Shown one piece after another: positions 50,307-59,880 of a stretch of DNA of 64,000 nucleotides. The position numbers were made by a program, and so were the translations under genes. The notes under the pieces were generated by a model. The model was not told the origin of the DNA. It did not search any database and saw only the letters and a program-made list of their open reading frames with translations. The DNA comes from JANMJD01 sp963847945 (GTDB lineage: Bacteria; Actinomycetota; Acidimicrobiia; Acidimicrobiales; Ilumatobacteraceae), in NCBI GenBank assembly GCA_963847945.1, contig CAWKBX010000004.1:434001-498000 (forward strand). Reading direction: 5' to 3'. The first letter of the stretch is position 1. Each line of letters opens with the position of its first letter.

Positions 50307-52045
50307 GACGACGCTCCGACGAGGGCTGGGGAGGGGGCGGGGGTCGCCTTGATCTTCCACTGAGTGCTGGACGGCACGCTGAGCTCCGGGAGTCGAACGT
50401 CGACGATCGTCAGTACGCGGGGGGCTTGGGCGATGTCGGCGAGCGCCGCGTCGAGTTCCGCCAGCGTTTCGACGCGGTACCCGACCCCGCCACCGAAGAG
50501 ATCGGGGGCTTTCGAGAACTCCCAGCGGGCCAGTTTGTTGATCGGCGTGACCCGGCCTGGATCGCCTGGCGGGGCGTAGACCGAGGCGTCGACGAGCCAT
50601 TGCTCGACGCCGTAGATGCCGTTGTTCATCACGAAGATGACCGGGCTGGTGTTCAGGTTGAGCATCGTTGAGAACGCCTGAATGGTCATATGGATCGCTC
50701 CATCACCGGCAAAGACGACTGGGCGCTTGTCGGGGAATGCATAGCCGACTCCGATCGCCGCAGGTACCGCATACCCAATCGATGCCCAGACGGACTGGCT
50801 GATGTATCCGTTGCGGGTCGGCATTGCAATGTCCATCGATCCGAGCCCCGCGAACCCGATATCGGCGACGACGACGTGAGAGTCGTCGATCGCGCTGGTC
50901 ATCCGGTTGAAGAAACTGTCAAATGTCAATGGATCATCCTGCGCTGGTACCGATGGCGCGGTTCCGGTCGGTGCGGCGTGGCCAGGCCCGATGTATCGAT
51001 ACGAGGCCATGTTGACGGTGAGCTCCGTAATGAAGTCACCCAGATTCACCTGGGCGTAGTATGCGCCGCCGACGTGCACCGAGCCCCGCAACGCCCGAAT
51101 CGCGTCGGCGCCCCACGGCCCGGTGGCGAGCATCTCGGCGCCGACGGTGCCGAGCAGGTTGATGTCGGTGGGCCAGGCTCCGATCGTGATCAGACAATCC
51201 GACGCGTTGAACAGCGCGGCGGTCGCCGGGTTCGATGACAGGCCGTCGTAGACCCCTGTGAACATCTGATTCGATTCCGAGATCACCGATTTGCCGGCCA
51301 GCGACGTGGTGAAGGGGATGCCGGTCTGGGCGATGAGCTCCTCGAGTTGGTCGGCGACGCCTTCCTGGCGAATTTCGGCTCCGGCCCAGATCAACGGGCG
51401 GCTGGAACTGCGAATCTTCTCGACGGCCGCCGTGACCGCGGCGGTCAGATTCGCCGCTACCGAGGGGACCGGGGCATAGACCAGGGGGGATGTCGGGCGT
51501 TGGCACGTCGCGCCGTAGAGGTCTTCGAACATTTCGAGGTAGACCGGCAGGCGCTCACTCATGCACGTGGTCGGCGCGGCATCGATATCGAGCGGGGCGC
51601 GCATTGGATTGTTGACCTGAATCGCCATCGCGGTGACGTTGCGATAGATGCTCAGGTCTCGGCTTTCGGCGTCGACGATCATGTGGTGCCAGGTGAGCCC
51701 GGTGTCCCGATCGATCAGTCGCTTATCGGTGCCGGGGGCACCGTTGATGACGACGATCGGAACCCGCTCAACGTAGGCCCCGGCAATGGTGTTGATCAGG
51801 CTCAGCGAGCCGACGCCATAGGTGACGGCCACCGCACCGACCCCGTTGATGCGGGCGTACCCGTCGGCGGCGTAGCCGGCCTCCATCTCGGTGGTGTTAC
51901 CGACCCGGTTGATGACGCCGAGGTCATCGATAGTTTGGAGAAATGGGACGATGAAGTCACCCGGTACCGAGAAGATGTGACGAACACCGATCTCTGCCAA
52001 TCGAATTGCCAGGTACTCGGCAACCGTGCATTCTGTGGATTCCAT
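50303..52045 (-). CDS. ThDP-dependent 2-oxo-acid decarboxylase (indolepyruvate/pyruvate decarboxylase type)
   Basis: 580 residues. PYR domain TVAEYLAIRLAEIGVRHIFSVPGDF with the catalytic Glu in NTTEMEAGYAADGYAR; central domain; PP domain GDGAIHMTIQAFSTMLNLNTS with the closing NN of VIFVMNNGIYGVEQW. The AYVERVPIVVINGAP and YLEMFEDLYG phrases fit the PDC/IpdC branch. Decarboxylates a 2-oxo acid to an aldehyde. ATG 52045 is set by AGGAG seven nt upstream. First gene of the decarboxylase-amine oxidase-ridA operon. Confidence 0.9.
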   Translation of the reverse strand: MESTECTVAEYLAIRLAEIGVRHIFSVPGDFIVPFLQTIDDLGVINRVGNTTEMEAGYAADGYARINGVGAVAVTYGVGSLSLINTIAGAYVERVPIVVINGAPGTDKRLIDRDTGLTWHHMIVDAESRDLSIYRNVTAMAIQVNNPMRAPLDIDAAPTTCMSERLPVYLEMFEDLYGATCQRPTSPLVYAPVPSVAANLTAAVTAAVEKIRSSSRPLIWAGAEIRQEGVADQLEELIAQTGIPFTTSLAGKSVISESNQMFTGVYDGLSSNPATAALFNASDCLITIGAWPTDINLLGTVGAEMLATGPWGADAIRALRGSVHVGGAYYAQVNLGDFITELTVNMASYRYIGPGHAAPTGTAPSVPAQDDPLTFDSFFNRMTSAIDDSHVVVADIGFAGLGSMDIAMPTRNGYISQSVWASIGYAVPAAIGVGYAFPDKRPVVFAGDGAIHMTIQAFSTMLNLNTSPVIFVMNNGIYGVEQWLVDASVYAPPGDPGRVTPINKLARWEFSKAPDLFGGGVGYRVETLAELDAALADIAQAPRVLTIVDVRLPELSVPSSTQWKIKATPAPSPALVGASS

Positions 52046-52312
52046 GAGACGCTCCTGTGGTAGTTGTCGAACGAGGAGCGCGCCAGAGACCACCCTTGAC
52101 CTCAACGCTTTCCCCAAATGGACTCCGACCGCCAACTGATGGTCGTTCGGTGTCGCTGGTGGGAACGTAACAGACCTCCCTTTGCTTGGATAGAGGCCTG
52201 GAGTGGTTATCTTTGGGCCGTTGGTCACACGATGTGATCGGCGTCATTGGTGCCGAGCGACACACGCGGGCATGTCGGGGCATCGCATCACAGTGGGCGC
52301 GGCCCCGACTAC
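52046..52312. other. Promoter-containing gap upstream of the decarboxylase operon
   Basis: 267 bp between the threonine aldolase gene and the decarboxylase operon, with no ORF of interest. Contains the SD of the decarboxylase at its edge; the promoter could not be pinned down. Confidence 0.4.
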
Positions 52313-53395
52313 TCAGCCGGCGAGGGTTGCGCGGATGTGGTCGACGAAGGCATCGACGTCTCCCACGGTCGTGTCCCAGGCGGTCATCCAGCGGACCTCG
52401 TCGGGTCCTTCCCAGTCGTAGAAGAAGAATTGTTCCTGCAGCGTGGCCACGTGCTGGGGCGGGACGGCAGCGAAAACTGCGTTGGCCTGGACTTTCTGGG
52501 TGATGGTCACCCCCGGGATGTCGGCGACGGCGCTGGCCAGCCGTTGGGCCATCGCGTTGGCGTGGGTGGCGTTGCGCCGCCACAGATCGCCCGACAACAA
52601 CGCGTCGAACTGACACGAGACGAAGCGCATTTTCGAGCCGAGCTGCATGGCCTGCTTGCGGATGAACTCGAAGTTCTCAGCCAACTCGGGCTTGAGGAAG
52701 ACGACGGCCTCGCCGAGCATCATCCCGATCTTGGTTCCGCCGAATGAAAGCACGTCGACTCCCGCGTCGGTGGTGAACGCCCGGAATGATGCGTCGAGCG
52801 CGGCGGCGGCATTGGGGAGCCGGGCACCGTCCATGTAGAGCACGAGCCCGCGGGAGTGGGCGAGATCGGCGATCGCCCGCACCTCGTCGACGGAGTAGAT
52901 CGTGCCGTACTCGGTTGGTTGGGAGATCAAGACCGCCGCGCACTGCGGATGGTGGACGTCGCCGATACGGGTCACGTGCCGCTCGATCAGCTCGGGGGTC
53001 AACTTGCCGTCGGGGGTCGGAATGTCGAGCAGGCGGCACCCGATGAACCGCTCTGGCGCGCTCGACTCATCGGCGTTGACGTGGGCCCCCTGGGCGCAGA
53101 TCACCGAGCCCCACGGCTTGACGACGGCGGCGAGTCCGGCGACGTTTGCCCCGGTGCCATTGAACATCACGAATGCGCGGGCTTGCTCGCCGAAGTGGTC
53201 GCGGAAGCGGGCCTCGGCCCGACGGGTGTAGTCGTCGTCGCCGTAGCCATGCACGTGCCCCTCGTTGGCGGCGATGATCGCCGAGAGCAGCTCGGGGTGA
53301 ACTCCGGCGTTGTTATCGCTGGCGAACCCCTTGGGCGCGTGCACCCGGTCTCCCTCAACGGTGTCGAAACGGCCGGGCACGTCGAGTTCCATCAT
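52313..53395 (-). CDS. Low-specificity threonine aldolase / beta-eliminating lyase family
   Basis: 360-residue PLP enzyme. Start GFASDNNAGVHPELLSAIIAANEGHVHGYGDDDYT; cofactor-ring phrase FNGTGANVAGLAAVV; substrate Asp/Arg element VLYMDGARLPNAAAAL; PLP Lys in DVLSFGGTKIGMMLGEAVVF. Cleaves L-threonine or 3-hydroxy amino acids to glycine and an aldehyde. The glycine theme fits the nearby sarcosine and dimethylglycine genes, but it is separately transcribed. AAGCCT lies 6 nt before the ATG. Confidence 0.9.
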   Translation of the reverse strand: MMELDVPGRFDTVEGDRVHAPKGFASDNNAGVHPELLSAIIAANEGHVHGYGDDDYTRRAEARFRDHFGEQARAFVMFNGTGANVAGLAAVVKPWGSVICAQGAHVNADESSAPERFIGCRLLDIPTPDGKLTPELIERHVTRIGDVHHPQCAAVLISQPTEYGTIYSVDEVRAIADLAHSRGLVLYMDGARLPNAAAALDASFRAFTTDAGVDVLSFGGTKIGMMLGEAVVFLKPELAENFEFIRKQAMQLGSKMRFVSCQFDALLSGDLWRRNATHANAMAQRLASAVADIPGVTITQKVQANAVFAAVPPQHVATLQEQFFFYDWEGPDEVRWMTAWDTTVGDVDAFVDHIRATLAG

Positions 53396-53491
53396 CCCGT
53401 CAGGCTTACATGCCGGGCGCCGATGTGTCGATCTGTCGGCCGCGGTGTCGCGCTGCCCGAAATTGGGATCTGGCGCGGGTGGTCGTCATGC

Positions 53492-53497
53492 AACGCT
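53492..53497 (+). promoter_or_regulatory. -10-like AACGCT before the GNAT gene
   Basis: AACGCT exactly 6 nt before ATG 53504. Confidence 0.4.
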
Positions 53498-53503
53498 GTC
53501 GGC

Positions 53504-54166
53504 ATGACGCACCCGATCTGGCCGCTCTTCGACCTCCGGGTCCGTACCCCTCGCCTCGAACTGCGCTATGTCGACGACACCCTCGCGGTCGAACTCGCCC
53601 GCCTGGCTGCCGACGGCATTCACGAACCCGACTTCATGCCCTTCCGGTGGCCGTGGAGTAACGCGGAGTCCCCGGCGCTGGAGCGCAATGTCATCAAGCG
53701 CTATTGGAAGGACCGGTCGACCCTCAGCCCAACGACGTGGAGATTGCCGATGGCGGTGATCGCCGACGGACATGTCGCTGGTATCACGGCGTTGAAGGCC
53801 GACGACTTTGCCGTCCTGCGGGAGTTTGAGACCGGGTCATGGCTCGGCCGTGCGTTTCAGGGGGTGGGAATCGGGCGGGAGATGCGCGAGGCATCGCTCC
53901 ACCTCGGGTTTGCCGGTCTGGGCGCCGACTTCGCCACGACGGCCGCCTGGCACGACAACGGCCGCTCGATCGGCGTGACCCGTCGGCTCGGCTACACCGA
54001 CATCGGGCCGCGCCGGCTCGAACGAATGGGTGCCGCAGCCGAGATGGTCGCCTTCCGCCTTCCCCTGGTCGAGTGGGACCTTCGGTTGCGGCGCGACGAC
54101 ATCAGCATTGAGGGACTCGAACCCTGCCTCGACCTGCTCGGTCTGGCGACGCCGGCCGACGAGTGA
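53504..54166 (+). CDS. GNAT-family acetyltransferase (RimJ/RimL type)
   Basis: 220 residues: FDLRVRTPRLELRYVDD at the start (typical RimJ/L), MAVIADGHVAGITALKADDF, then the acetyl-CoA loop AFQGVGIGREMREASLHLGF (Q-G-V-G-I-G) and NGRSIGVTRRLGYTDIG at the end. Acts on a protein N-terminus or small molecule; target unknown. The start is ATG 53504; the longer open frame upstream is antisense to the threonine aldolase. Confidence 0.9.
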   Translation: MTHPIWPLFDLRVRTPRLELRYVDDTLAVELARLAADGIHEPDFMPFRWPWSNAESPALERNVIKRYWKDRSTLSPTTWRLPMAVIADGHVAGITALKADDFAVLREFETGSWLGRAFQGVGIGREMREASLHLGFAGLGADFATTAAWHDNGRSIGVTRRLGYTDIGPRRLERMGAAAEMVAFRLPLVEWDLRLRRDDISIEGLEPCLDLLGLATPADE

Positions 54167-54169
54167 CGA

Positions 54170-55208
54170 TCAGCGAACGGCAGCCGCGACCAGGCGAAAC
54201 GTCTCCTGGTCGCGGTCGAGTTCGGCTCGAACACCCAACGGCAGGATCCACTGCGGATCGGTGTGGCCGAAATCCATGTTGGTGACGATCATGAGGCCGG
54301 ATGCCCCGAACTCCCCGACAACCATCTCGAGGATCATCGCATCGAGGGCCGCCTTCTCCTGATCTGAGTAGCTGCGAGCACGGCCGACGAGCAGCGCGGA
54401 CACCCGGTCGAACACGCCTTGGACGCCGTAGTTGAACAGCCAGCAGCGCACCTGGTCGATCGTCGGCTTGTCTTGCGATGTCTCGAGGAACAGCACTCGA
54501 TCGGTCCAGAACTCCGCCGTCGGCCAGTGCTGCGAACCCTTGAGGAACTCCAAGACCTCGATGCAGCCTCCGAAGAGTCGACCGCTGGACCACGCCAACG
54601 CCGTTGAGCCAATGCCACCCGTCGTGGGGTCGAAGAGGTCCGATCTGCGAGGCGTTCGCCGGGTCGTTCCAATCCGCGTATCCGTCGACCCATTCCGGGT
54701 ACGGCCGGTACTCCAGATCGTCGGCTGCTTCGAACAGCATCGCCCGCAGGTGCGTTTCGGCGTCGGGGAAATGGCCGAGCTGGGCGAAGCCGGCCATCAC
54801 CGACGGACCGTTGAACGTGACGAGGCCGAGGTTGTGGCAGTGGACCAGCAGGGCTGAGGTGTCGGAGTACCCCATCAGAATCTTGGGGTTCGCCCGGACC
54901 GCCGACGCGTCGAGGTAGGGAAGGATTCGGGCCGCGTCGTCACCGCCGATCGTGGCGATGATCGCGGCGACCGATGGATCGGCGAACGTGGCGTTGACGT
55001 TGTCGGCCCGGCGTTCGGGATCGGCTCGCAGAGCGCTCGGACTCATGCCGGCGGTGGGGTACTCGACGACCCGCAGGCCGAGCCGATGAAGGGCCGCGAC
55101 GCCGGCGGCGAAGACATGGGGGAACACGTGCGGGCCGCCCCACGACGGTGACAGCACCGCCACAGCGTCGCCGGGCTTCAGTCGGGCCTGGCCGGATGTA
55201 GTCCACAT
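54170..55208 (-). CDS. LD-carboxypeptidase (S66 family, one frameshift)
   Basis: 345 residues after one base is removed near 54590-54597. N-terminal half: LKPGDAVAVLSPSWGGPHVFP, IIATIGGDDAARILPYLD, and the nucleophile Ser in ILMGYSDTSALLVHCH. C-terminal half after the shift: SGRLFGGCIEVLEFLKGSQHW, VLFLETSQDKP (catalytic Glu) and NMDFGHTDPQWILPLG (catalytic His). Removes the terminal D-Ala from peptidoglycan tetrapeptides or acts on related peptides (MccF-like). ATG 55208 (MWTTSGQARLKPGD). Frameshift probably a sequence error. Confidence 0.87.
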
Positions 55209-55312
55209 GGCACATGTGCAACACCGCGGTCCGTCAGCGCAGCGAATTTCACCCGGGGCCGAGCGAACTTGGGAGCGCGACGTCCAGTTTTCCGCCACTC
55301 GCGCTCCACAGT

Positions 55313-55383
55313 GGTGCCGGGTGCCGGGTGCCGGGTGCCGGGTGCCGGGTGCCGGGTGCCGGGTGCCGGGTGCCGGGTGCCGG
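55313..55383. repeat. Heptanucleotide tandem repeat (GGTGCCG) x10
   Basis: Ten perfect head-to-tail copies of GGTGCCG fill 70 bp in the gap between the LD-carboxypeptidase start and the end of the dimethylglycine-dehydrogenase-like gene. Followed at 55409-55446 by five or more G-runs of at least three (GGGCCGGGCCGGG...), a G-quadruplex candidate. The copy number is likely to vary between strains. Confidence 0.97.
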
Positions 55384-55445
55384 ACGGTGCGACGGGGCGA
55401 GGGCTGTGTTGGGCCGGGCCGGGCTGGGGCCGGGCGGGGCGGGGG

Positions 55446-57893
55446 CTAGGCCCGCATGCGGAGGCCTTCGGGGTCGAGGACGGGGTCGAACTGGAGTCGG
55501 GCGGGACGTCGGTTGCCGATGATCTCGATCTCGAAGCCGGCCTCGCCTTCGACGGCCAGGGAGGATGGGATGTAGCCCCAGGCCAGCGAGACGCCCGAGT
55601 AGTGGGCGTAGCCGCCAGAGGTGATCCAGCCGACCACCTCGTCGTTGTGCCACACCGGCTCGTCGCCGAGCACGTCGGCGGGCTTGGCCGGGTCGGGCTC
55701 GACGACGAACATCACCAGCTTGCGCTTCGGTCCGCCGGCCGCGATCTCGGCCTCCACGGCTTCGCGTCCAACAAACGAGTGGTCGAACTTGAGGTAGCGG
55801 TCCATCCCGGCCTCGAGCGGGGTGTAGATCGGCCGGTACTCCCGAAACCACGTGCCGAAGTTCTTCTCCAAGCGCATGGTGATCAGCGCCCGGAAGCCGA
55901 ACAGGCCCATGCCGTGGGGCTTGCCCGCCTCCCAGATCAGGTCGAACAGGTACCGCTGATACTCGGGTGCACACCAGATCTCGTAGCCCAGATCGCCCGT
56001 ATACGTCATCCGCGACAACCACACCGGGGCTATACCGATATCAACGCGACGGAAGGCCATGAACGGGAAGTCCTTGTTGGCCAACGACGTGCGGGTCAAC
56101 GGCTGCAGCACCTCGCGAGCAAGCGGACCGGCCAGCGTGAGGCCGACCATCGACAGCGCGAGCACCTCGAAGCGGATCTGCGAATCTGCCGGTAGGTGAT
56201 CCAAAAACCAGCGAGGGTGATGTACTTCGGCGGCCTGCGAGCCGAACAGGAAGAAGTCGTCGTCGCCGACGCGCGACACCGAGAACTCACCCTCGATGCG
56301 ACCCTGCGGGTTGAGCATCGCGGTCAACACGGTGCGGCCGATGCGGGGGAGCGAGTTGGTGAACAACCCCTGCAGCCACTCGGCGGAACCGGGGCCGGAC
56401 ACGCGATACTTGGCGAAGTTCGAGGCCTCCGAGAACCCGACGCGCTCGCGCACGGTGCGCGACTCCGCAGCGACCACTTCGAACGCGTTCGAGCGATAGA
56501 ACGTCACGTTTTCGGTCGGCTCAAGGCCGGGCTCCTGGAACCACAGCGGATGCTCCAAACCGAATCCCGCGCCCCACACTGCGTTATGCGAGGTGAGTCG
56601 GTCGTAGATCGGCGTGGTGTGCAGCGGGCGGGCAGCGGTCAGTTCCTCGTTGGGGAAGGTGATTCGGAAGCGGCGTGAGTAGTTCTCGCGGACCTTGGCG
56701 TTGGTGTAGGCGAGCGAGGCGTAGTCGCCATAGCGGGCGACGTCCATCGCCCAGATGTCGGCCCCCGGGTCGCCCTCGACCATCCAGTTGGCCAGTGACA
56801 GCCCGACGCCGCCGCCCTGCGACAGGCCGGCCATCACCGCACATGCCGACCACATGCCGCGCATGCCTTTGATGGGGCCGACCAGCGGGTTTCCGTCGGG
56901 GCTGAACGTGAACGGGCCATTGACGAACTTCTGGATGCCCGCCTTGCCGATCGCAGGGAAGTGGGCAAAGGCCCGCTCCAACTCGGGGGCGATGCGATCG
57001 AGGTCGTGATCGAGCAGTTGGAAGACGAAATCCCACGGGGTTTCGTGCGGGGCCCACGGCCGGTTGTCCTGCTCATAGGTACCGAGCAGGATCGACTGAC
57101 CCTCTTGGCGGGCGTAGATCTCGCCGGCGAAGTCGATCATGTGGGGGAGCTCGCGCCCGTTGGTCTTGTTGTACTCGATGACTTCGGGCATCGGCTCGGT
57201 CATCAGGTAGTGGTGTTCCATCGCCAACACGGGCAGTTCGAGCCCGGCCATCCGGCCGACCTCGCGAGCCCACAGGCCACCGCAGTTGACGACGTGCTCG
57301 GCGTGGATCACATGTCCGTCGCGGTCGGTCTGCACGTCCCACGTGCCATCCGAACGCTGCGACAACCCGGTCACCCAGGTGTCGAGGTACACCTCGGCGC
57401 CGCGGTTGCGGGCGCAGATCGCGTACGCGTGAGTGACGCCGTACGGGTCGACCGAGCCCTCGTCCTCGTCGTAGAGCGCCCCGACGAAGTACTTCTCCTC
57501 CAACAGCGGGTTGAGTTCCTTGGCTTCCTTCATGGAGATGATTTCCATGTGCATGCCCAGGTAGCGGCCGCGGGCCTGGGCCATGCGCAGCCAGTCGAGC
57601 CGCTCGGGGGTGTCGGCCAATTGAATGCCGCCGGGCAAGTGGATCGAGCAGTTCTGCCCCGACTCGGCCTCGATCTCCTTGTACAGGTTGACGGTGTACT
57701 GCTGCAGGCGGGCCACGTTCGGGTCGCCGTTGAGGGTGTGCATCCCCCCGGCGGCATGCCATGTCGAGCCTGCGGTGAGTTGCTTGCGCTCCAGCAGTAC
57801 CACGTCGGTCCAGCCCATCTTGGTGAGGTGGTAGAGCACGCTGGCTCCCACCACGCCTCCGCCAACGACGACCACCTGCGCTTGCGATTTCAC
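55446..57893 (-). CDS. Dimethylglycine/sarcosine-dehydrogenase-like FAD protein with GcvT domains
   Basis: 815 residues. FAD-binding VVVVGGGVVGASVLYHLTKMGWTDVVLLE at the start, with STWHAAGGMHT just after (the DMGDH-type His near the flavin). Further motifs are GVTHAYAICARNRGAEV and FNPDGNPLVGP-like FSPDGNPLVGPIKGM. The C-terminal half is an aminomethyltransferase/GcvT fold (ASNFAKYRVSGPGSAEWLQGLFTN, MTYTGDLGYEIWCAPEYQRYLFDLIWEAG, MRLEKNFGTW). Removes a methyl group from dimethylglycine, sarcosine or a similar N-methyl amine onto tetrahydrofolate. GTG 57893 has GGAGG six nt upstream; a TTG at 57896 is possible. Confidence 0.92.
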   Translation of the reverse strand: MKSQAQVVVVGGGVVGASVLYHLTKMGWTDVVLLERKQLTAGSTWHAAGGMHTLNGDPNVARLQQYTVNLYKEIEAESGQNCSIHLPGGIQLADTPERLDWLRMAQARGRYLGMHMEIISMKEAKELNPLLEEKYFVGALYDEDEGSVDPYGVTHAYAICARNRGAEVYLDTWVTGLSQRSDGTWDVQTDRDGHVIHAEHVVNCGGLWAREVGRMAGLELPVLAMEHHYLMTEPMPEVIEYNKTNGRELPHMIDFAGEIYARQEGQSILLGTYEQDNRPWAPHETPWDFVFQLLDHDLDRIAPELERAFAHFPAIGKAGIQKFVNGPFTFSPDGNPLVGPIKGMRGMWSACAVMAGLSQGGGVGLSLANWMVEGDPGADIWAMDVARYGDYASLAYTNAKVRENYSRRFRITFPNEELTAARPLHTTPIYDRLTSHNAVWGAGFGLEHPLWFQEPGLEPTENVTFYRSNAFEVVAAESRTVRERVGFSEASNFAKYRVSGPGSAEWLQGLFTNSLPRIGRTVLTAMLNPQGRIEGEFSVSRVGDDDFFLFGSQAAEVHHPRWFLDHLPADSQIRFEVLALSMVGLTLAGPLAREVLQPLTRTSLANKDFPFMAFRRVDIGIAPVWLSRMTYTGDLGYEIWCAPEYQRYLFDLIWEAGKPHGMGLFGFRALITMRLEKNFGTWFREYRPIYTPLEAGMDRYLKFDHSFVGREAVEAEIAAGGPKRKLVMFVVEPDPAKPADVLGDEPVWHNDEVVGWITSGGYAHYSGVSLAWGYIPSSLAVEGEAGFEIEIIGNRRPARLQFDPVLDPEGLRMRA

Positions 57894-58063
57894 CAATGAC
57901 CTCCGGATTCGGGAGGGGCCAGACTAATACCGAGTTCACGGAACAGTCGTGCCAAGAACCAGCTGTGAGGAGTCGTTGCTCAGTGTCGAGCTGTTGGAAC
58001 CACGCGCTGCCGCGTGTGCCCGCCGGGACCGTTGAGGAAATAGTTGCGACCGATGTCACGCGC

Positions 58064-58069
58064 TACGGT
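58064..58069 (+). promoter_or_regulatory. -10 TACGGT before the acetamidase gene
   Basis: TACGGT 8 nt before ATG 58078, no SD. Confidence 0.4.
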
Positions 58070-58077
58070 CGCAGACC

Positions 58078-59068
58078 ATGGATTGGTTGGCAGATTCGAT
58101 CATGACCCGTCGTGGGGTCGCCGGTGGACAGGTGGGCGAGACGCATCACCTGACCGAGGAGATGCAGGGGAAGTTCCACTACACGATCGGGCCGTACTCC
58201 GACCCGGTGTTGTGGATCAAGCCTGGTGATCGGGTGATTGTCGACACCCGCGACGCGTTCGAGGGGGCGATTCAGACCGAGGCCGACATGCCATCGGCGA
58301 AGTTGACGATGCCGTTCGTCAACCCGCAGAACGGGCCGATCATGGTCGAGAGGGCCGAGGTCGGCGACTGCCTGGCGGTCTACATCGAGTCGATGAAGCC
58401 CGCGTGGCGACGACCCCCACGGGGCGTGCGCCATGATCCCTGAGTTCGGCGCGCTGACCGGAACGTCGCTCACCGCCACGCTGAACCCGTCGCTGCCCGA
58501 GATCGTGCGGGTCGTCAAGGTCGACGAGGAATGGGTCTATTGGAGTCCGCGGGTCACACTGCCATACAAGCCGCATATCGGCACGCTGAGCACCTCACCG
58601 ACACTCGATTCGATCAGTTCGCTCAACCCCGACAGCCACGGCGGCAACATGGACCTGCCCGATATGGGCCCCGGTTCGATCACCTACTTGCCGGTCCGCT
58701 CGCCCGAAGCGCGCCTGTTCATCGGCGACGCCCACGCCTGTCAAGGCGACGGCGAGGTGTGTGGCACCGCCATTGAGTACTCGTCGACGACGACGATCCA
58801 CGTCGACCTGATCAAGGGGTGGACGATCGACTGGCCGCGGCTCGAAAACCACGAGATGATCATGTCGATCGGCAGCGCCCGTCCCTTGGAAGACGCCACC
58901 CGCATTGCCTACCGCGACCTGATCTATTGGATGGAGGCCGACTTCGGTTACGACCGATGGGACGCCTACATGATGCTCAGCCAATGCGGCCGCGTTCGCC
59001 TGGGCAACTTCGTCGACCCGAAGTACACGGTCGGTGCGGGAATTCTCAAGACCTACCTGGAGCAGTGA
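58078..59068 (+). CDS. Acetamidase/formamidase-family amidohydrolase (one frameshift)
   Basis: 329 residues once one base near 58402 is removed (cccgcgtggc), restoring the family phrase KPRGDDPHGACAMIPEFGALTGT. Before it: HHLTEEMQGKFHYTIGPYSDPVLWIKPGD and RDAFEGAIQTEAD. After it: PHIGTLSTSPTLDSISSLNPDSHGGNMD and VRSPEARLFIGDAHACQGDGEVCGTAIE (metal-site Asp/His and catalytic Glu/Cys). Hydrolyses short-chain amides to acid and ammonia. The SDR gene follows after 1 bp. Confidence 0.87.
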
Positions 59069-59069
59069 T

Positions 59070-59831
59070 ATGGACCTCGGACTCAATGGAAAGCGCGTCA
59101 TCGTCACCGGTGGCACCAAGGGAATCGGGCGGGCAATCGCCGAGACGTTCGCCGACGAAGGCGCCGACGTCGCGATCTGCGCCCGCAACGCCGACGAGGT
59201 TGCCGCGACGGTTGCTTCGCTGGCGGCCCGCGGGGTACGAACGACCGGTCGAGCCGTTGACGTCGGCGATGGCCCGGCGTTGAAGGCGTGGGTGGCCGAC
59301 GTTGCCGCGGAGTTCGGTGGTATCGACGCGGTCGTCGCCAACGTCAGCGCATTGTCGATCGGTGCGGCCGAGGAGAACTGGCAGGCCACGTTCAACGTTG
59401 ACATCATGGGCGCGGTGCGCCTGGTCGATGCGGCGATGCCCCACCTCGAGCAGTCGTCGACGCCGTCAATTGTGACGATTGCCAGCGTGTCGGGTCGCGA
59501 GATCGACTTCGCCTCGGGCCCCTACGGAGCCTTCAAGGCGGCGCTGATCCACTACACCCAGGGCCTCGCATATCACCTGGCTGCGAAGGGTATCCGGGCC
59601 AACAGCGTCTCGCCTGGCAACACCTATTTCCCCGGTGGGGTGTGGAACCAGATCGAACACGGCAACCCGGCCTTGTACGAGATGGCATTGGGAATGAACC
59701 CCACCGGCCGGATGGGTACCCCGCAGGAAATGGCTGACGCCGCCGTGTTCCTGTCGAGCTCTCGGGCCAGTTTCATCACCGGCACCAACCTCGTGGTCGA
59801 TGGCGCGCTCTCCAAGGGCGTCCAGCTGTAG
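59070..59831 (+). CDS. Short-chain dehydrogenase/reductase
   Basis: 253 residues of the classical SDR fold. Cofactor motif VIVTGGTKGIGRAIAETFADEGA (T-G-G-T-K-G-I-G), NVSALS in place of NNAG, the active-site Ser in IVTIASVSGRE and YGAFKAALIHY (Y-x3-K). It ends FITGTNLVVDGALSKGVQL. The NNAG-to-NVSA change is uncommon but tolerated. ATG 59070 directly follows the acetamidase stop, so they share a transcript. Oxidises/reduces an alcohol or ketone of unknown identity. Confidence 0.93.
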   Translation: MDLGLNGKRVIVTGGTKGIGRAIAETFADEGADVAICARNADEVAATVASLAARGVRTTGRAVDVGDGPALKAWVADVAAEFGGIDAVVANVSALSIGAAEENWQATFNVDIMGAVRLVDAAMPHLEQSSTPSIVTIASVSGREIDFASGPYGAFKAALIHYTQGLAYHLAAKGIRANSVSPGNTYFPGGVWNQIEHGNPALYEMALGMNPTGRMGTPQEMADAAVFLSSSRASFITGTNLVVDGALSKGVQL

Positions 59832-59880
59832 CGATCTGGAGATCGCCGTTCGGACGACGATCTCAGCTCGCCCGGCGATC

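Noticed and set aside
55313..55383. Considered as a CRISPR-like array
   Set aside because: Seven-base units without spacers are a simple tandem repeat.
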